Below, in pieces: positions 44,130-53,500 of a stretch of 64,000 nucleotides of DNA. A model generated the notes under the pieces. That model did not search any database, was not told the DNA's origin, and saw only the letters and a program-made list of their open reading frames with translations. The position numbers and the translations under genes are program-made. Position 1 is the first letter of the stretch. Each line of letters begins with the position of its first letter. This stretch comes from an uncultured Bacteroidales bacterium (GTDB lineage: Bacteria > Bacteroidota > Bacteroidia > Bacteroidales > Bacteroidaceae): the NCBI GenBank assembly GCA_902796835.1, contig CADBQP010000037.1:62001-126000 (forward strand), read 5' to 3'.

Positions 44130-46157
44130 TTAGGCCTCTTTCTGCGCACGGAGCGAGAGCAGAATGTCGCGCAGCTGCGCGGCCTCCACAAAGTTGAGGC
44201 TCTCACTGGCCTTTCGCATGGCCTTTTCCACTTTAGCAATGCGCTCGTCGAGCGGAATCTGCTGATTTGCATAGCTTGCGAGCGTCTCCTCAGCCACCAG
44301 GGCCACAGGCGAAGCCACATCGGCCCGATAGCCTACGCTGCGCGCTCGCTCATCGGCCTTCGAGGCCAACACATTGCCGCCAACAGCCTTGCTTACACCG
44401 CGGGGCGTAATTCCATGCTCGGCATTATAGGCTTGCTGGCGCGCGCGGCGCCGATTGGTTTCGTCGATGGTTTGCCGCATCGACGGCGTAATGGTTTGCG
44501 CATACATAATCACGCGGCCGTTCACGTTGCGCGCAGCGCGGCCCGCAGTCTGCGTGAGTGAGCGCCGACTACGCAGGAATCCCTCCTTGTCGGCATCGAG
44601 AATAGCCACAAGCGCCACCTCGGGAAGGTCAAGACCCTCGCGCAAAAGATTGACGCCCACCAAAACCTGATAGTTGCCACTACGCAAATCTTCCATGATG
44701 CGGACACGCTCAAGTGTGTCAACATCGCTGTGAATATAAGCAGTGCTGATGCCAAGGTCAAGGAGGTATTCTGCAAGTTCCTCGGCCATTCGCTTCGTAA
44801 GCGTAGTCACAAGCACACGCTCGTCGCGGCTTATGCACACACGGATTTCCTCCATGAGGTCGTCAACGGGCGTATCGGTGCCTCGCACTTCGATGGGCGG
44901 GTCGAGCAGGCCCGTAGGACGTATGAGCTGCTCCGTAATAATTCCCTCGCTCTCAGCGAGTTCATAGTCGTCTGGTGTAGCACTAATATATATGACCTGT
45001 GGAACCAGATCGCAGAACTCTTCGAAGCGGAGCGGACGGTTGTCGAGCGCCGCGGGCAGGCGAAAGCCATAGTTGACGAGCGACTCTTTGCGAGAGCGGT
45101 CGCCGCCATACATGGCACGTATCTGAGGCACACTGACGTGGCTCTCGTCGATGACTACGAGGAAATCGTCCTTAGGAAAGAAGTCGAGCAGACAATAAGG
45201 CCGCGTTCCGGCTTTGCGCCCGTCGAAGTAGCGGCTATAATTCTCAATGCCGCTGCAATGGCCCAGCTCGCGAATCATTTCCATGTCGTATTCCACACGC
45301 TCCCTTAGGCGCTTGGCCTCAAGCGTCTTGCCTTCGTCTTCGAAGAGAGCCACCTGCTCGGCCAGGTCTGCCTCGATTTGGCGAATGGCAACCTCCTGTG
45401 TTTCTTTCGAAGTGAGGAACAAGTTGGCAGGATAGATTCTGTATTCCTCGAAGCGGGCAATGCGATGTCCTGTTTGCCCGTCAATTTCTTCGATGCTGTC
45501 GATTTCATCGCCCCATAACGTAATGCGCAGCACTTCGTCGGCATAGGCCAGAAACACCTCCACCGTGTCGCCCTTCACCCTGAAGTTTCCTGCTCGCGGA
45601 GCCACGTCGTTGCGCACGTAGAGCGATTCTACGAGGCGTCGAAGCAGCACATTGAGCACACACTCGCGACCCACCTTCAAATCGATGACGCTCTCATAGA
45701 AAGCGGCAGGGTTGCCCATGCCATAGATGCACGAAACACTGCTCACCACAATCACATCCTTTCGCCCCGAAAGCAGGGCCGAGGTCGCCGCAAGCCGCAG
45801 TTTGTCTATCTCCTCGTTGATGGCGAGGTCCTTCTCTATGTAGGTGTCGGTCGAAGCTATGTAGGCCTCGGGCTGATAGTAGTCGTAGTATGATACATAG
45901 TACTCCACGGCATTTTCGGGAAAGAACGCCTTGAATTCGCTGTATAGCTGCGCAGCCAGCGTCTTGTTGTGGCTCAAAACGAGCGTGGGCTTACCCACTT
46001 TGGCAATCACGTTGGCCACTGTAAACGTCTTTCCCGAGCCCGTCACTCCAAGGAGCGTCTGGGCATGGCGACCGCTGAGCACTCCGTCTGCCAGTTCTGC
46101 AATAGCCTGCGGCTGGTCGCCAGTGGGCAAATAGTCCGAATGAAGCTTAAAGTCCAT
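44130..46157 (-). CDS. uvrB: excinuclease ABC subunit B
   Basis: Damage-loading helicase-like subunit of nucleotide excision repair, 675 residues. Walker A GVTGSGKT (37-44); the beta-hairpin region [21 protein letters not shown]; Walker [10 protein letters not shown]; motif [11 protein letters not shown]; and the C-terminal UVR motif that binds UvrC ([28 protein letters not shown]). A full-length member. It stands alone, divergent from bamD. Confidence 0.97.
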   Translation of the reverse strand: MDFKLHSDYLPTGDQPQAIAELADGVLSGRHAQTLLGVTGSGKTFTVANVIAKVGKPTLVLSHNKTLAAQLYSEFKAFFPENAVEYYVSYYDYYQPEAYIASTDTYIEKDLAINEEIDKLRLAATSALLSGRKDVIVVSSVSCIYGMGNPAAFYESVIDLKVGRECVLNVLLRRLVESLYVRNDVAPRAGNFRVKGDTVEVFLAYADEVLRITLWGDEIDSIEEIDGQTGHRIARFEEYRIYPANLFLTSKETQEVAIRQIEADLAEQVALFEDEGKTLEAKRLRERVEYDMEMIRELGHCSGIENYSRYFDGRKAGTRPYCLLDFFPKDDFLVVIDESHVSVPQIRAMYGGDRSRKESLVNYGFRLPAALDNRPLRFEEFCDLVPQVIYISATPDDYELAESEGIITEQLIRPTGLLDPPIEVRGTDTPVDDLMEEIRVCISRDERVLVTTLTKRMAEELAEYLLDLGISTAYIHSDVDTLERVRIMEDLRSGNYQVLVGVNLLREGLDLPEVALVAILDADKEGFLRSRRSLTQTAGRAARNVNGRVIMYAQTITPSMRQTIDETNRRRARQQAYNAEHGITPRGVSKAVGGNVLASKADERARSVGYRADVASPVALVAEETLASYANQQIPLDERIAKVEKAMRKASESLNFVEAAQLRDILLSLRAQKEA

Positions 46158-46189
46158 AGTCTTAAAATCACATTACCGGCTACGCGAAA

Positions 46190-46250
46190 CAATCGGGCCA
46201 GAAGATGAAAGAGTTGAGCCAACTCTCCGAAAAATGCCCGCGACAGTTTA
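46190..46250. repeat. 21-bp-period units between uvrB and bamD, 3 units
   Basis: Cores at 46195 (gggc), 46216 (gagc) and 46237 (cccg) at 21-base steps; text includes atcgggccagaag, gttgagccaactc and cgcgacagttt. More degenerate than most arrays. The rest of 46158-46414 shows nothing else. Confidence 0.7.
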
Positions 46251-46414
46251 CACTACCTTCTCGCCGCTCTCTCCGACATTGGAAGATGCCTCCCGTAGCT
46301 CACGCAAAAATACGCACAAATCGCCACTTAGCGCATACGGTGCCCAATAATTTAAAACTAAACAGGGCGCATTTATTAAAAAGTCTTAAAGAAAGTTGCC
46401 GAATGTCAATAAAA

Positions 46415-46447
46415 TTTGGAAGGACTGCACTTCCGATAGTATCTTTG
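46415..46447 (+). promoter_or_regulatory. probable promoter of bamD
   Basis: TTTG (46415-46418), 21 bases, TATCTTTG (46440-46447), a perfect -7 box. It lies inside the longest possible frame from 46396 and so shows that translation begins later, at 46510 or 46522. Confidence 0.8.
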
Positions 46448-46509
46448 CGGACGAAAAAAGGCCAGAGGCGCCCATGAGAGCGCTCAGAGCCCCAAAAACA
46501 GACGAATTA

Positions 46510-47376
46510 ATGCGAGATACAATGAAATACTTCCGCCCCCTTTTATTCTTGTCGGCCATTCTGCTCGTTGGTAGTTGCAACAGCTACAACAAAGTGCTGA
46601 AATCGGCGAACTACGACCTCAAGTACGAAATGGCTAAGCAGTATTATGCACAAGGACTCTACAACCGTGCCACACTGTTGTTCAACGAGGTTTTAGCCCC
46701 CATGCGCGGCACCGAAAACGGCGAGGAGTCGCTCTTTCTGCTTGGCATGAGCGCCTACAAGGCCCACGACTTCGATGCAGCGTCGAGCTACCTGAAAAAA
46801 TATTGTGAGGCCTATCCAAAAGGCATCTACGTGGAAGAAGCTGCCTATGTGCAGGCCCTTTCCTATTATGAGCAGGCTCCAGAGCCAAAACTCGACCAAA
46901 CAAAAACCTACGAGGCTGTTACGCTGCTGCAGAGCTTCGTCGAAAACTATCCCACCAGCCAGTATCGCGACGATGTGCACAAAAAGATATTCGAACTCCA
47001 AGACCTTCTTGTCGAAAAGGAATATCTCACGGCCAAGCTCTACTACGACCTGGGCCCCTACTACATTAATTGCTCGCTGGGCGGCAACAATTACGAGGCC
47101 TGCATCATTACGGCCGAGAATGCCATACTCGACTACCCCTATACTTCGCTGCGCGAACAATTTGCCATACTTATTTTGAAGGCCAAGTTCGAGCTGGCCC
47201 GCCAAAGCGTGGAAGAGAAAAAAGAAGAGCGCTACCAGAACGCAGTGGAAGAGTACTACGGATTCACGAACGAGTATCCCGAATCTTCATTCCTGCCACA
47301 AGCACAAAAGCTCTTCAACAGCGCACAAAAATTCCTCGGACGCACCAACAAAACTGAGGACGACACAAAAGCATAA
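46510..47376 (+). CDS. bamD: BamD-like outer-membrane assembly lipoprotein
   Basis: 288 residues from 46510 (MRDTMKYF), or four fewer from 46522. A leader ends in the lipobox LVGSC, Cys23 being lipidated. TPR-like helical repeats follow, with the family-typical YAQGLYNRATLLFNEVL, FLLGMSAYKAHDFDAASSYL and FVENYPTSQYRDDV. In E. coli BamD helps BamA insert beta-barrels in the outer membrane; here the role is inferred from family. It is followed by rpoZ 28 bases on, an order common in Bacteroidetes. Confidence 0.88.
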   Translation: MRDTMKYFRPLLFLSAILLVGSCNSYNKVLKSANYDLKYEMAKQYYAQGLYNRATLLFNEVLAPMRGTENGEESLFLLGMSAYKAHDFDAASSYLKKYCEAYPKGIYVEEAAYVQALSYYEQAPEPKLDQTKTYEAVTLLQSFVENYPTSQYRDDVHKKIFELQDLLVEKEYLTAKLYYDLGPYYINCSLGGNNYEACIITAENAILDYPYTSLREQFAILILKAKFELARQSVEEKKEERYQNAVEEYYGFTNEYPESSFLPQAQKLFNSAQKFLGRTNKTEDDTKA

Positions 47377-47404
47377 ATCAAAAACAAAAAAACATACCTA
47401 AGAC

Positions 47405-47746
47405 ATGGATTACAAGAAAAGCAATGCGCCCACCAACACCGTGACGCACAACGCAATGGACTTCTGCGAAGGAACCGACAACATCTACGAAAGCGTGGTC
47501 ATCATCTCGAAGCGTGCCAACCAAATAGCCGCACAAATGAAGGAAGACCTCACCCGCAAGCTCAAAGAGTTCGGCTCGGCCAACGAATCGCTCGAAGAAA
47601 CCTTCGAAAACCGCGAGCAAATTGAGATTTCGCGCTACTACGAACGACTTCCCAAACCCACGCTCATCGCAGCCCAGGAATTTTTGAACGACAAGATTTA
47701 TTATCGCAACCCCGAAAAGGAAAAGAACAAACTGAGCGACATCTAA
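47405..47746 (+). CDS. rpoZ: RNA polymerase omega subunit, Bacteroidetes type
   Basis: 113 residues. The region NIYESVVIISKRANQIAAQM corresponds to the conserved helices of omega and Rpb6, which clamp the beta-prime subunit during assembly. The C-terminal half (FENREQIEISRYYERLPKPTLIAAQEFL) is typical for Bacteroidetes and differs from the proteobacterial form. It lies between bamD and a DUF4293 gene, four bases from the latter. Confidence 0.85.
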   Translation: MDYKKSNAPTNTVTHNAMDFCEGTDNIYESVVIISKRANQIAAQMKEDLTRKLKEFGSANESLEETFENREQIEISRYYERLPKPTLIAAQEFLNDKIYYRNPEKEKNKLSDI

Positions 47747-47749
47747 TTC

Positions 47750-48214
47750 ATGATACAGCGCAAACAAACCATCTATCTGCTCATTTCGGCCGTGCTCTCA
47801 GCACTCACGTTTTGCACTCCTCTCATGGCTTTCAGCCTCGAGGGCAGCAAGGATATAGAAATGACGCTCACTGCCCTCTCATTCCAGACGGGCGGCGCAC
47901 CAGTGACGGCTCCCGGCACATGGTATCTCATCTTCATCGCAGCCATGGCTACCCTCATGGCATTCCTGGCAATCTTCGGCTACAAAAACCGCAAACAGCA
48001 AGTGCGCCAGTGCTACTCCGTAATTTTGGCAAACGCACTCCTCATTGGCAGCGTGGCACTCTATGCCGCAGCCGTTTTGCAAGCCGAAGGCACTGCGCCC
48101 ATCTATAAATGGGGCATCGCGCTCCCTGTAGCCGCCATTGCGTTCGACATTCTTGCCATACGCGGCATCAAACACGACGAGGCACTGGTGCGTGCGGCCG
48201 ACCGACTGAGATAA
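47750..48214 (+). CDS. DUF4293 family membrane protein
   Basis: 154 residues with four hydrophobic helices. The start MIQRKQTIYLLISAVL and the RKQQVRQCY loop between helices 2 and 3 match DUF4293, a Bacteroidetes family without known function. It begins three bases after the rpoZ stop, so they are very probably co-transcribed. Confidence 0.85.
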   Translation: MIQRKQTIYLLISAVLSALTFCTPLMAFSLEGSKDIEMTLTALSFQTGGAPVTAPGTWYLIFIAAMATLMAFLAIFGYKNRKQQVRQCYSVILANALLIGSVALYAAAVLQAEGTAPIYKWGIALPVAAIAFDILAIRGIKHDEALVRAADRLR

Positions 48215-48260
48215 ACACAAACCAACAATCATAAAAACCACACACACAAATCTACATACT

Positions 48261-48671
48261 ATGTCAGTCAACAAAGTCATACTCATTGGCAACGTGGGAC
48301 GCGACCCCGAAGTACGATACATCGACAACGGCATCGCCACGGCCACCGTGAGCCTGGCCACCACCACTCGCGGCTACACACTTCCCAACGGCACACAGGT
48401 GCCAGAGCGCACCGAATGGCATCGCATCCTGCTTTGGCGCCGCCTGGCCGAAGTCGTAGAAAAATACGTGCACAAAGGCGACAAACTCTACATCGAGGGC
48501 GAGATTCGCTCAAGAAGCTACACCGACCAGAAAGGACAGGTACACAACGTCGTAGAAATCTGGGCCAACAACATGGAAATGCTCACCCCGCGCCCACAAA
48601 GTGCACCCAGCAGCCAGGCACCAGCCACGCCTGCAAGCCCCGCGCCCGAAACCGACGAACCACCATTCTAA
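48261..48671 (+). CDS. ssb: single-stranded DNA-binding protein
   Basis: 136 residues: OB-fold at 1-105 (MSVNKVILIGNVGRDPEVRY, with WHRILLWRRLAE), a Pro, Ala and Ser-rich linker, and the acidic tip ETDEPPF that binds partner proteins. The fold and tail are complete. It lies 46 bases after DUF4293 and 6 before gldE, the same ssb-gldE pairing as in other Bacteroidetes. Confidence 0.96.
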   Translation: MSVNKVILIGNVGRDPEVRYIDNGIATATVSLATTTRGYTLPNGTQVPERTEWHRILLWRRLAEVVEKYVHKGDKLYIEGEIRSRSYTDQKGQVHNVVEIWANNMEMLTPRPQSAPSSQAPATPASPAPETDEPPF

Positions 48672-48677
48672 ACCAAG

Positions 48678-49931
48678 ATGCTCATCCTTTGTGTCATCAT
48701 TTTCACAGTCTCGCTCGTTACGCTTGCCTTGCTTACAGCTGCCGAGCGAGGCTTCATCGTATTGAGCGAAGCCGACATTGAACAGCTCGACAACTCAACC
48801 GACGAAGCCAGCAAGAAACTCATGAGCCTGCTGCCCCACACTCGCGAGCTAAGGCAGTCAATGTTTATTGTGCGAAGCATCATCGGCCCCGTGGCACTCA
48901 TGTCGCTCTGCGGCATCTGCCTCATGGTCCACACCCCTCCCCTCCCCACCTTTGCAGCAGCCACACTCGTAGCCGTCTTCCTCAGCATTCTTCTGCCATG
49001 GCGCCTTGCCGTAATCCGCACATCGGCCTTTCTCAAGAGCATGAGCGGCTTGCTCACAACCATGCTCCACCTCACCCATGGGCGCGACCACTTTGCCAAA
49101 GCAACAACCAACACACTCACCGACAGCGAGCTGGCACGAAGCACAAGCTACCTTGAAAAGGCCATCACCTCAAAAGTGGAAAACACCGCACGCGACGAAA
49201 AAGACATCCTCAAAAGCATACTGAAATTTGGCGACAAGACCGTTGACGACATCATGACTCCGCGCGTCGACGTTGTGACAATCGCGCAGTCGGCCTCCTA
49301 TAAGCAGGTGCTCGAAACCATACTTAACGAGGGCTACTCGCGCATTCCGGTCACCATCAATGCCGACTACAACATCGGTGGCATACTTTATATCAAAGAC
49401 CTGCTCAGCCACCTCGACGAACCCGACGACTATAACTGGCAACTGCTCTGGCGCAGGCCCTACTTCGTGCCTGAGAGCAAAATGATTGACGACCTGCTCC
49501 ACGAATTCCAAAAGGAAAAAGTACACATAGCCATTGTCGTCGACGAATACGGCACTATGTCGGGCATAGTGACGATGGAAGACATCATAGAAGAGATTGT
49601 GGGCGAAATCAACGACGAATTCGACGAAACTATCAAGAACCCCTACGTAAAAGTGTCGGACAACGTCTTCATATTCGACGGTCGAACTCCACTGCCCGTC
49701 TTCTACGAGACTTTGGAAGTTGACACCGGGCTCTTCGAAGAGCAGGCCGACGATGCCGAAACGCTGGCCGGACTTGTGCTGAGCCTCTTCGACGGATTTC
49801 CCAAGCAACATGCCGTCACCACCTTTGCCGGACTCACGTTCGAAATACTGCAGAGCGACGCACGCCGAGTAAGCAAGATAAAGGTGAGCCGCACCGCCAC
49901 CGCTCCAACCAACGACGAGGCCGAAGAATAG
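48678..49931 (+). CDS. gldE: GldE-type CNNM/CBS-domain membrane protein
   Basis: 417 residues. The N-terminal 140 hold hydrophobic segments of a CNNM-like domain with LLTAAERGFIVLSEADIEQL. Then come a pair of CBS domains (DDIMTPRVDVVTI to YSRIPV, and HIAIVVDEYGTMSGIVTMEDI, about 190-320) and a CorC/HlyC-type C-terminal domain. GldE is named for gliding motility in Flavobacterium, but this organism need not glide; ion transport or envelope roles are equally possible. Confidence 0.88.
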   Translation: MLILCVIIFTVSLVTLALLTAAERGFIVLSEADIEQLDNSTDEASKKLMSLLPHTRELRQSMFIVRSIIGPVALMSLCGICLMVHTPPLPTFAAATLVAVFLSILLPWRLAVIRTSAFLKSMSGLLTTMLHLTHGRDHFAKATTNTLTDSELARSTSYLEKAITSKVENTARDEKDILKSILKFGDKTVDDIMTPRVDVVTIAQSASYKQVLETILNEGYSRIPVTINADYNIGGILYIKDLLSHLDEPDDYNWQLLWRRPYFVPESKMIDDLLHEFQKEKVHIAIVVDEYGTMSGIVTMEDIIEEIVGEINDEFDETIKNPYVKVSDNVFIFDGRTPLPVFYETLEVDTGLFEEQADDAETLAGLVLSLFDGFPKQHAVTTFAGLTFEILQSDARRVSKIKVSRTATAPTNDEAEE

Positions 49932-49984
49932 AAACCTACGCTGTTCAGAACGCAACCTCCAAAAAACTGAACAAGAAATACGAA

Positions 49985-50020
49985 GAAAGGCAGTAGATTC
50001 ATTGTGAACTACTGCCTTTC
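49985..50020. terminator. hairpin between gldE and the tRNA pair
   Basis: gaaaggcagtag (49985-49996) pairs with ctactgcctttc (50009-50020), a perfect 12-bp stem. It lies at the end of both gldE (plus) and the tRNA unit (minus), so may serve both; neither side has a long T-run. Confidence 0.75.
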
Positions 50021-50029
50021 GGCTCTTTG

Positions 50030-50103
50030 TGACTCCTATAGGATTCAAACCTATAACCTTCTGATCCGTAGTCAGATGCTCTATTCAGTTGAGCTAAGGA
50101 GCC
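50030..50103 (-). tRNA. tRNA-Arg (anticodon ACG), copy 2
   Basis: Full cloverleaf of 74 nt without encoded CCA. Acceptor stem GGCTCCT with AGGAGTC (one G-T pair), anticodon stem TCTGA/TCAGA with loop CTACGGA, giving anticodon ACG, and T-arm CTATAGG-TTTGAAT-CCTATAG. The gene is identical to the copy at 50125. Confidence 0.97.
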
Positions 50104-50124
50104 TCAAAAACTTATAAACCAGAG

Positions 50125-50198
50125 TGACTCCTATAGGATTCAAACCTATAACCTTCTGATCCGTAGTCAGATGCTCTATTCAGTTGAGCTAAGGAGCC
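50125..50198 (-). tRNA. tRNA-Arg (anticodon ACG), copy 1
   Basis: Same 74-nt sequence as the copy at 50030-50103; the two lie 21 bases apart and are read in the same direction, with a period of 95 bases. Probably one transcript from the promoter at 50240-50270. In the order of transcription this copy comes first. Confidence 0.97.
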
Positions 50199-50239
50199 TT
50201 ATGTCCGCAATCGAGGGCGCTTCCCTTCGTTTGCGGCTG

Positions 50240-50270
50240 CAAATGTAGCAATTATTTGTAATGTGAGAAA
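50240..50270 (-). promoter_or_regulatory. promoter of the tRNA-Arg pair
   Basis: On the minus strand TACATTTG (50240-50247), a perfect -7 box, with TTTC 19 bases upstream (50267-50270), one mismatch from TTTG. It lies 42 bases before the first tRNA. Confidence 0.7.
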
Positions 50271-50431
50271 CTTTTTGTGCATTTTTTTTAGGATTTACGA
50301 TAATTTCTCGGCGAAATATGCCTTTCTTAAAGGCAAATGGTACTTGCATTCCCGCTGCCTGAAAAGGCAGAAAGGCATTAGGCAGCCCGCAGGAGGGCTT
50401 TACGTCGAACGAAAGCGCAAATATGAAAATT

Positions 50432-50520
50432 CTCACCACGGTGGGAAAACTTTTTCACCACGGTGGGAAAACTTTTTCATCGGGGTGAAAAAACTTTTTC
50501 ACCACGGTGAGAAAACTTTT
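50432..50520. repeat. 22-bp-period array, 4 units, cacc-ggtg core
   Basis: Units of the form tcaccacggtgggaaaacttt begin (cacc/catc) at 50434, 50456, 50478 and 50500, 22 bases apart. The core is a dyad of cacc and ggtg with AT-rich flanks (aaaactttt). This array differs from the 21-base family in core and period. It follows the tamB stop (minus strand) by eight bases; 50271-50431 has nothing else supportable. Confidence 0.9.
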
Positions 50521-50528
50521 AAGCGGGA

Positions 50529-53500
50529 CTATTTGTTTTTAGCAGCCGATTTTGCTTTTCGTTTCTTGCTCTTAAAAATGTCGGCAAAGGAGTTAAAATC
50601 GTGCTGCACCATGATGCCGATGCCTTGTGTGGTGAGCGTATTTTTTGTGAAGTACCTGTCGTTCATCTGGCTGTAGGCCTTTAGACGGACCGTGCCTTTG
50701 GGTGTGAGCAGATATTGCAGGTCGAAGTCGCCCACAAAGTTTGTTCCTGTCGTTTGCGTCATGCGTTCGCGGTAGCCAAGGTTTCCGTTGAATAGCAGTC
50801 GGTTGTTGAGCAAGCGTCCGCTCAAGATTCCTTCCACCTCCATGTCGCGCCATCCGTAATTGCCCGTGCTGAGATTGGTGCCTATTGTCCAGTTCGACGA
50901 GGCAACGGCATTCTGAATAATATCGTTGAGCTGGCTGCTCAGGGTGTTGGAAAGCAGCGAATTCATGGCCGATGCCGTTTGCGACGTCTGGCCTTCGCGC
51001 TGAACTTGCGCGAAGTCGAAGGTGTAGAAACGGCCCACTCCGAGCAAATAGAGTATTTGTTGGTTCATCTCCTCCTCGGTGCTGATGAGACTGCGCACCA
51101 TCTGCTTCACATCCTCGCTGGCCGAGGGCAAATCAAGGTCGAAACGCACTTGCGGATTCTGCAGATGTCCGGCAAAGTTGAGCAGACAGTTCACTTTCAC
51201 AGAGTTGTCGCTCAGCGAGGTAGCCACACTGAGATCGCTCAGCGAGGCGGAGTTTACCGTATATATGGCCTGCAGGTCAAGCCGCGCATCGAAGGGTTTG
51301 CCGTTGAACACCACGGTGCCGCCAGGCTGGAAATGGAAATCCTTGCGTATGACGTCCTGCACACTCATGCGGTAGATACCGCGCGAGAGTGTGTAGGTGC
51401 CATAAAGGTTGAAGGCACCCTTGTTGAACCATGTGGCATGTATGTTTCCTGAGCCGTAGGCCGTGATGTCATCGCCCGACTTTTCGTCCATGATGAGACG
51501 CATTGGCACATCGGGCTGCATGTCGATAAGCACATTCAGGTAGATGTCGGTGGTGCCCTCGTCGTCCTCTTCTTCTTCCTCGGCTTGGGGCGCTGCGGGC
51601 TTGGGCGTTTCTGCGGCTAAAAGCAGGGTGTCGGCATCGGAACGCTTCTGGAAAGTGAGAAGCTCCTGCTGGCTATAGTCGTCGGGGGTATCCATGGCAT
51701 AGGTGAAGCGCGTTCGCGAGTCGAGTTGTACAGATATAAGGGCCTCAAGGCGGTTTGGCCGTCCCTCGAGCTGCACGGCGCCCGAACCATAGGCCTTGGC
51801 GTCGAAAGGAATGTTGGCCGACTGCGGACGATCGTAGAGCAACATGCTGCCAATGTCGAAGTAGAAGCCATAATAGAAGTCGCCAAGGCCTGTATGCTGT
51901 ATCCGTCCCATTCCGAGTCCGCTTCCGCTGATGCCATCGCTCACACTGGCCTGCTCTATGTGTATATCGCCTGGAAGAAGGCTCACATGGGCTGTGTCTA
52001 TGCGGTAGTTCACACCATTAGCCAGTATGCGCGCCCCTCCGCTCACCCAGTTGTCGCCTTCAAGGTCGAGATTATCGAAAGGACCGTAGAGACGCGTTTT
52101 TCCGTAGGCACGACCCGTGAAATTATCGAGGAAATTTTCGAAATATATGCCCATGAAGTCAAGCCGCGTTCCGTCGCTCTCTATATAAAGGTCGAGTGTG
52201 TCGTTGGCAATCGACACGTTGCCATTGACAAGCGTGGTGTGCGCATTTTCGGCAATGCTGGCCGCGAGTTTCAGGCTGCCGTCGGTAGCATCAAAGTGGC
52301 CGTCAAGGTTGAGGCGCCCCAGCAGGCCGTTGTTAATCTTGAACTGACTGACGTCGAGCTTGCCTTTAGCATCGGCATCGCCGTCGGCAAAACTCAGCGA
52401 GACGTCGCCCGTGGCGCGGCCGGCAAAGTCTACGGGATGAAAGTCGAGAAGGTCGAAAATATATTCCAGCTGCAGGTCCTCGAGGTGGGCATGAAGCGTG
52501 TTGGCCTGCTGCGAGGCAAAGGCACCGTTCAAGCTCAAGGATTGCCCAAGGTGCGAAAGCTTAAAACTGTCGACCTCCATGTGGTTACTACCCCAAACGA
52601 AGCGTCCATGATGCACGTCCCAAATGGAATCTCCTATGAGAATTTCGGAGGGAAAAAGCTCGGTGGAAAACACATTGCGGTCGAGGCAAAGCGTGCGGGT
52701 GTCGAGCTCGCCGCGAAACTTGCCGCTAATTACGTCGGTCCAGTTGAGGTTGACCCGCAGCGCGTCGGCATCACCCTTCAAGTCGGCCGCAAATTTCAGC
52801 ATCATGTCCGACAGTTCTTTTTCGCCTTGAACAAGAAGACTCATCTGCCGATTTTCGTCGCGAAAATATAGGCGCAGGTTTTTCAGCTCCGTGCCGTCAT
52901 ACTCCAGGCCGGCAGTATGGGCTGTCAACACCGAGTGTACGCCCTCCGACTGCAGATTTCCATGAAGCGTGAGGGGACCCTGAAGCGACAATGGCACATT
53001 GAGCAACTGCTGCAACGGCTTGGCATCTTTCAAGTTCAGCCCAACCATCCATTCTTGGGGACTTGCGAGTTTCTTCTCGCCGGTTTCTAAACCCGGCATC
53101 GCACGTTCGGCAATTTGCATCAGGGCCTGGCGAAACTTGGGCAGCGACAACTGTCCGTCGAAGCCGGCATCGAGAAACGAAGATTGGAGCTGCATGTGCG
53201 TGCCGCGCTCCGAAGGCTCCGCTTGCAAGCTCAGGTGGTCTATGGCGCAAACCTCATCGCCCCGTTTCCAAAGAAAATCGCTCACACCAAGGTCGGCGGT
53301 CATCTGCGAGGGTTCAAAAGTATTGGCAGACAGCCTTCCACTGAACGAAACGCGACTGTCGCGCAAGTGAGAAGCCTTCAAGAAACGGTCTACGGCAAGG
53401 TTGGCCACCTTCAGCCCACCCTGCACTGAAGCAGGCACCCACCCCTTGGCCTTTCCTGCGGCATGCAGCTCAAAGTCGGCACTCGGATCGGCTGAGCGCG

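Noticed and set aside
46396..46509. Longer N-terminus for the BamD-like protein
   Set aside because: The extension contains the promoter boxes, and the lipoprotein signal must lie near the true start.
50263..50676. Open frame of 137 codons over the 22-bp array and the tamB end
   Set aside because: It is antisense to tamB in its second half and only the repeat keeps it open in the first half.
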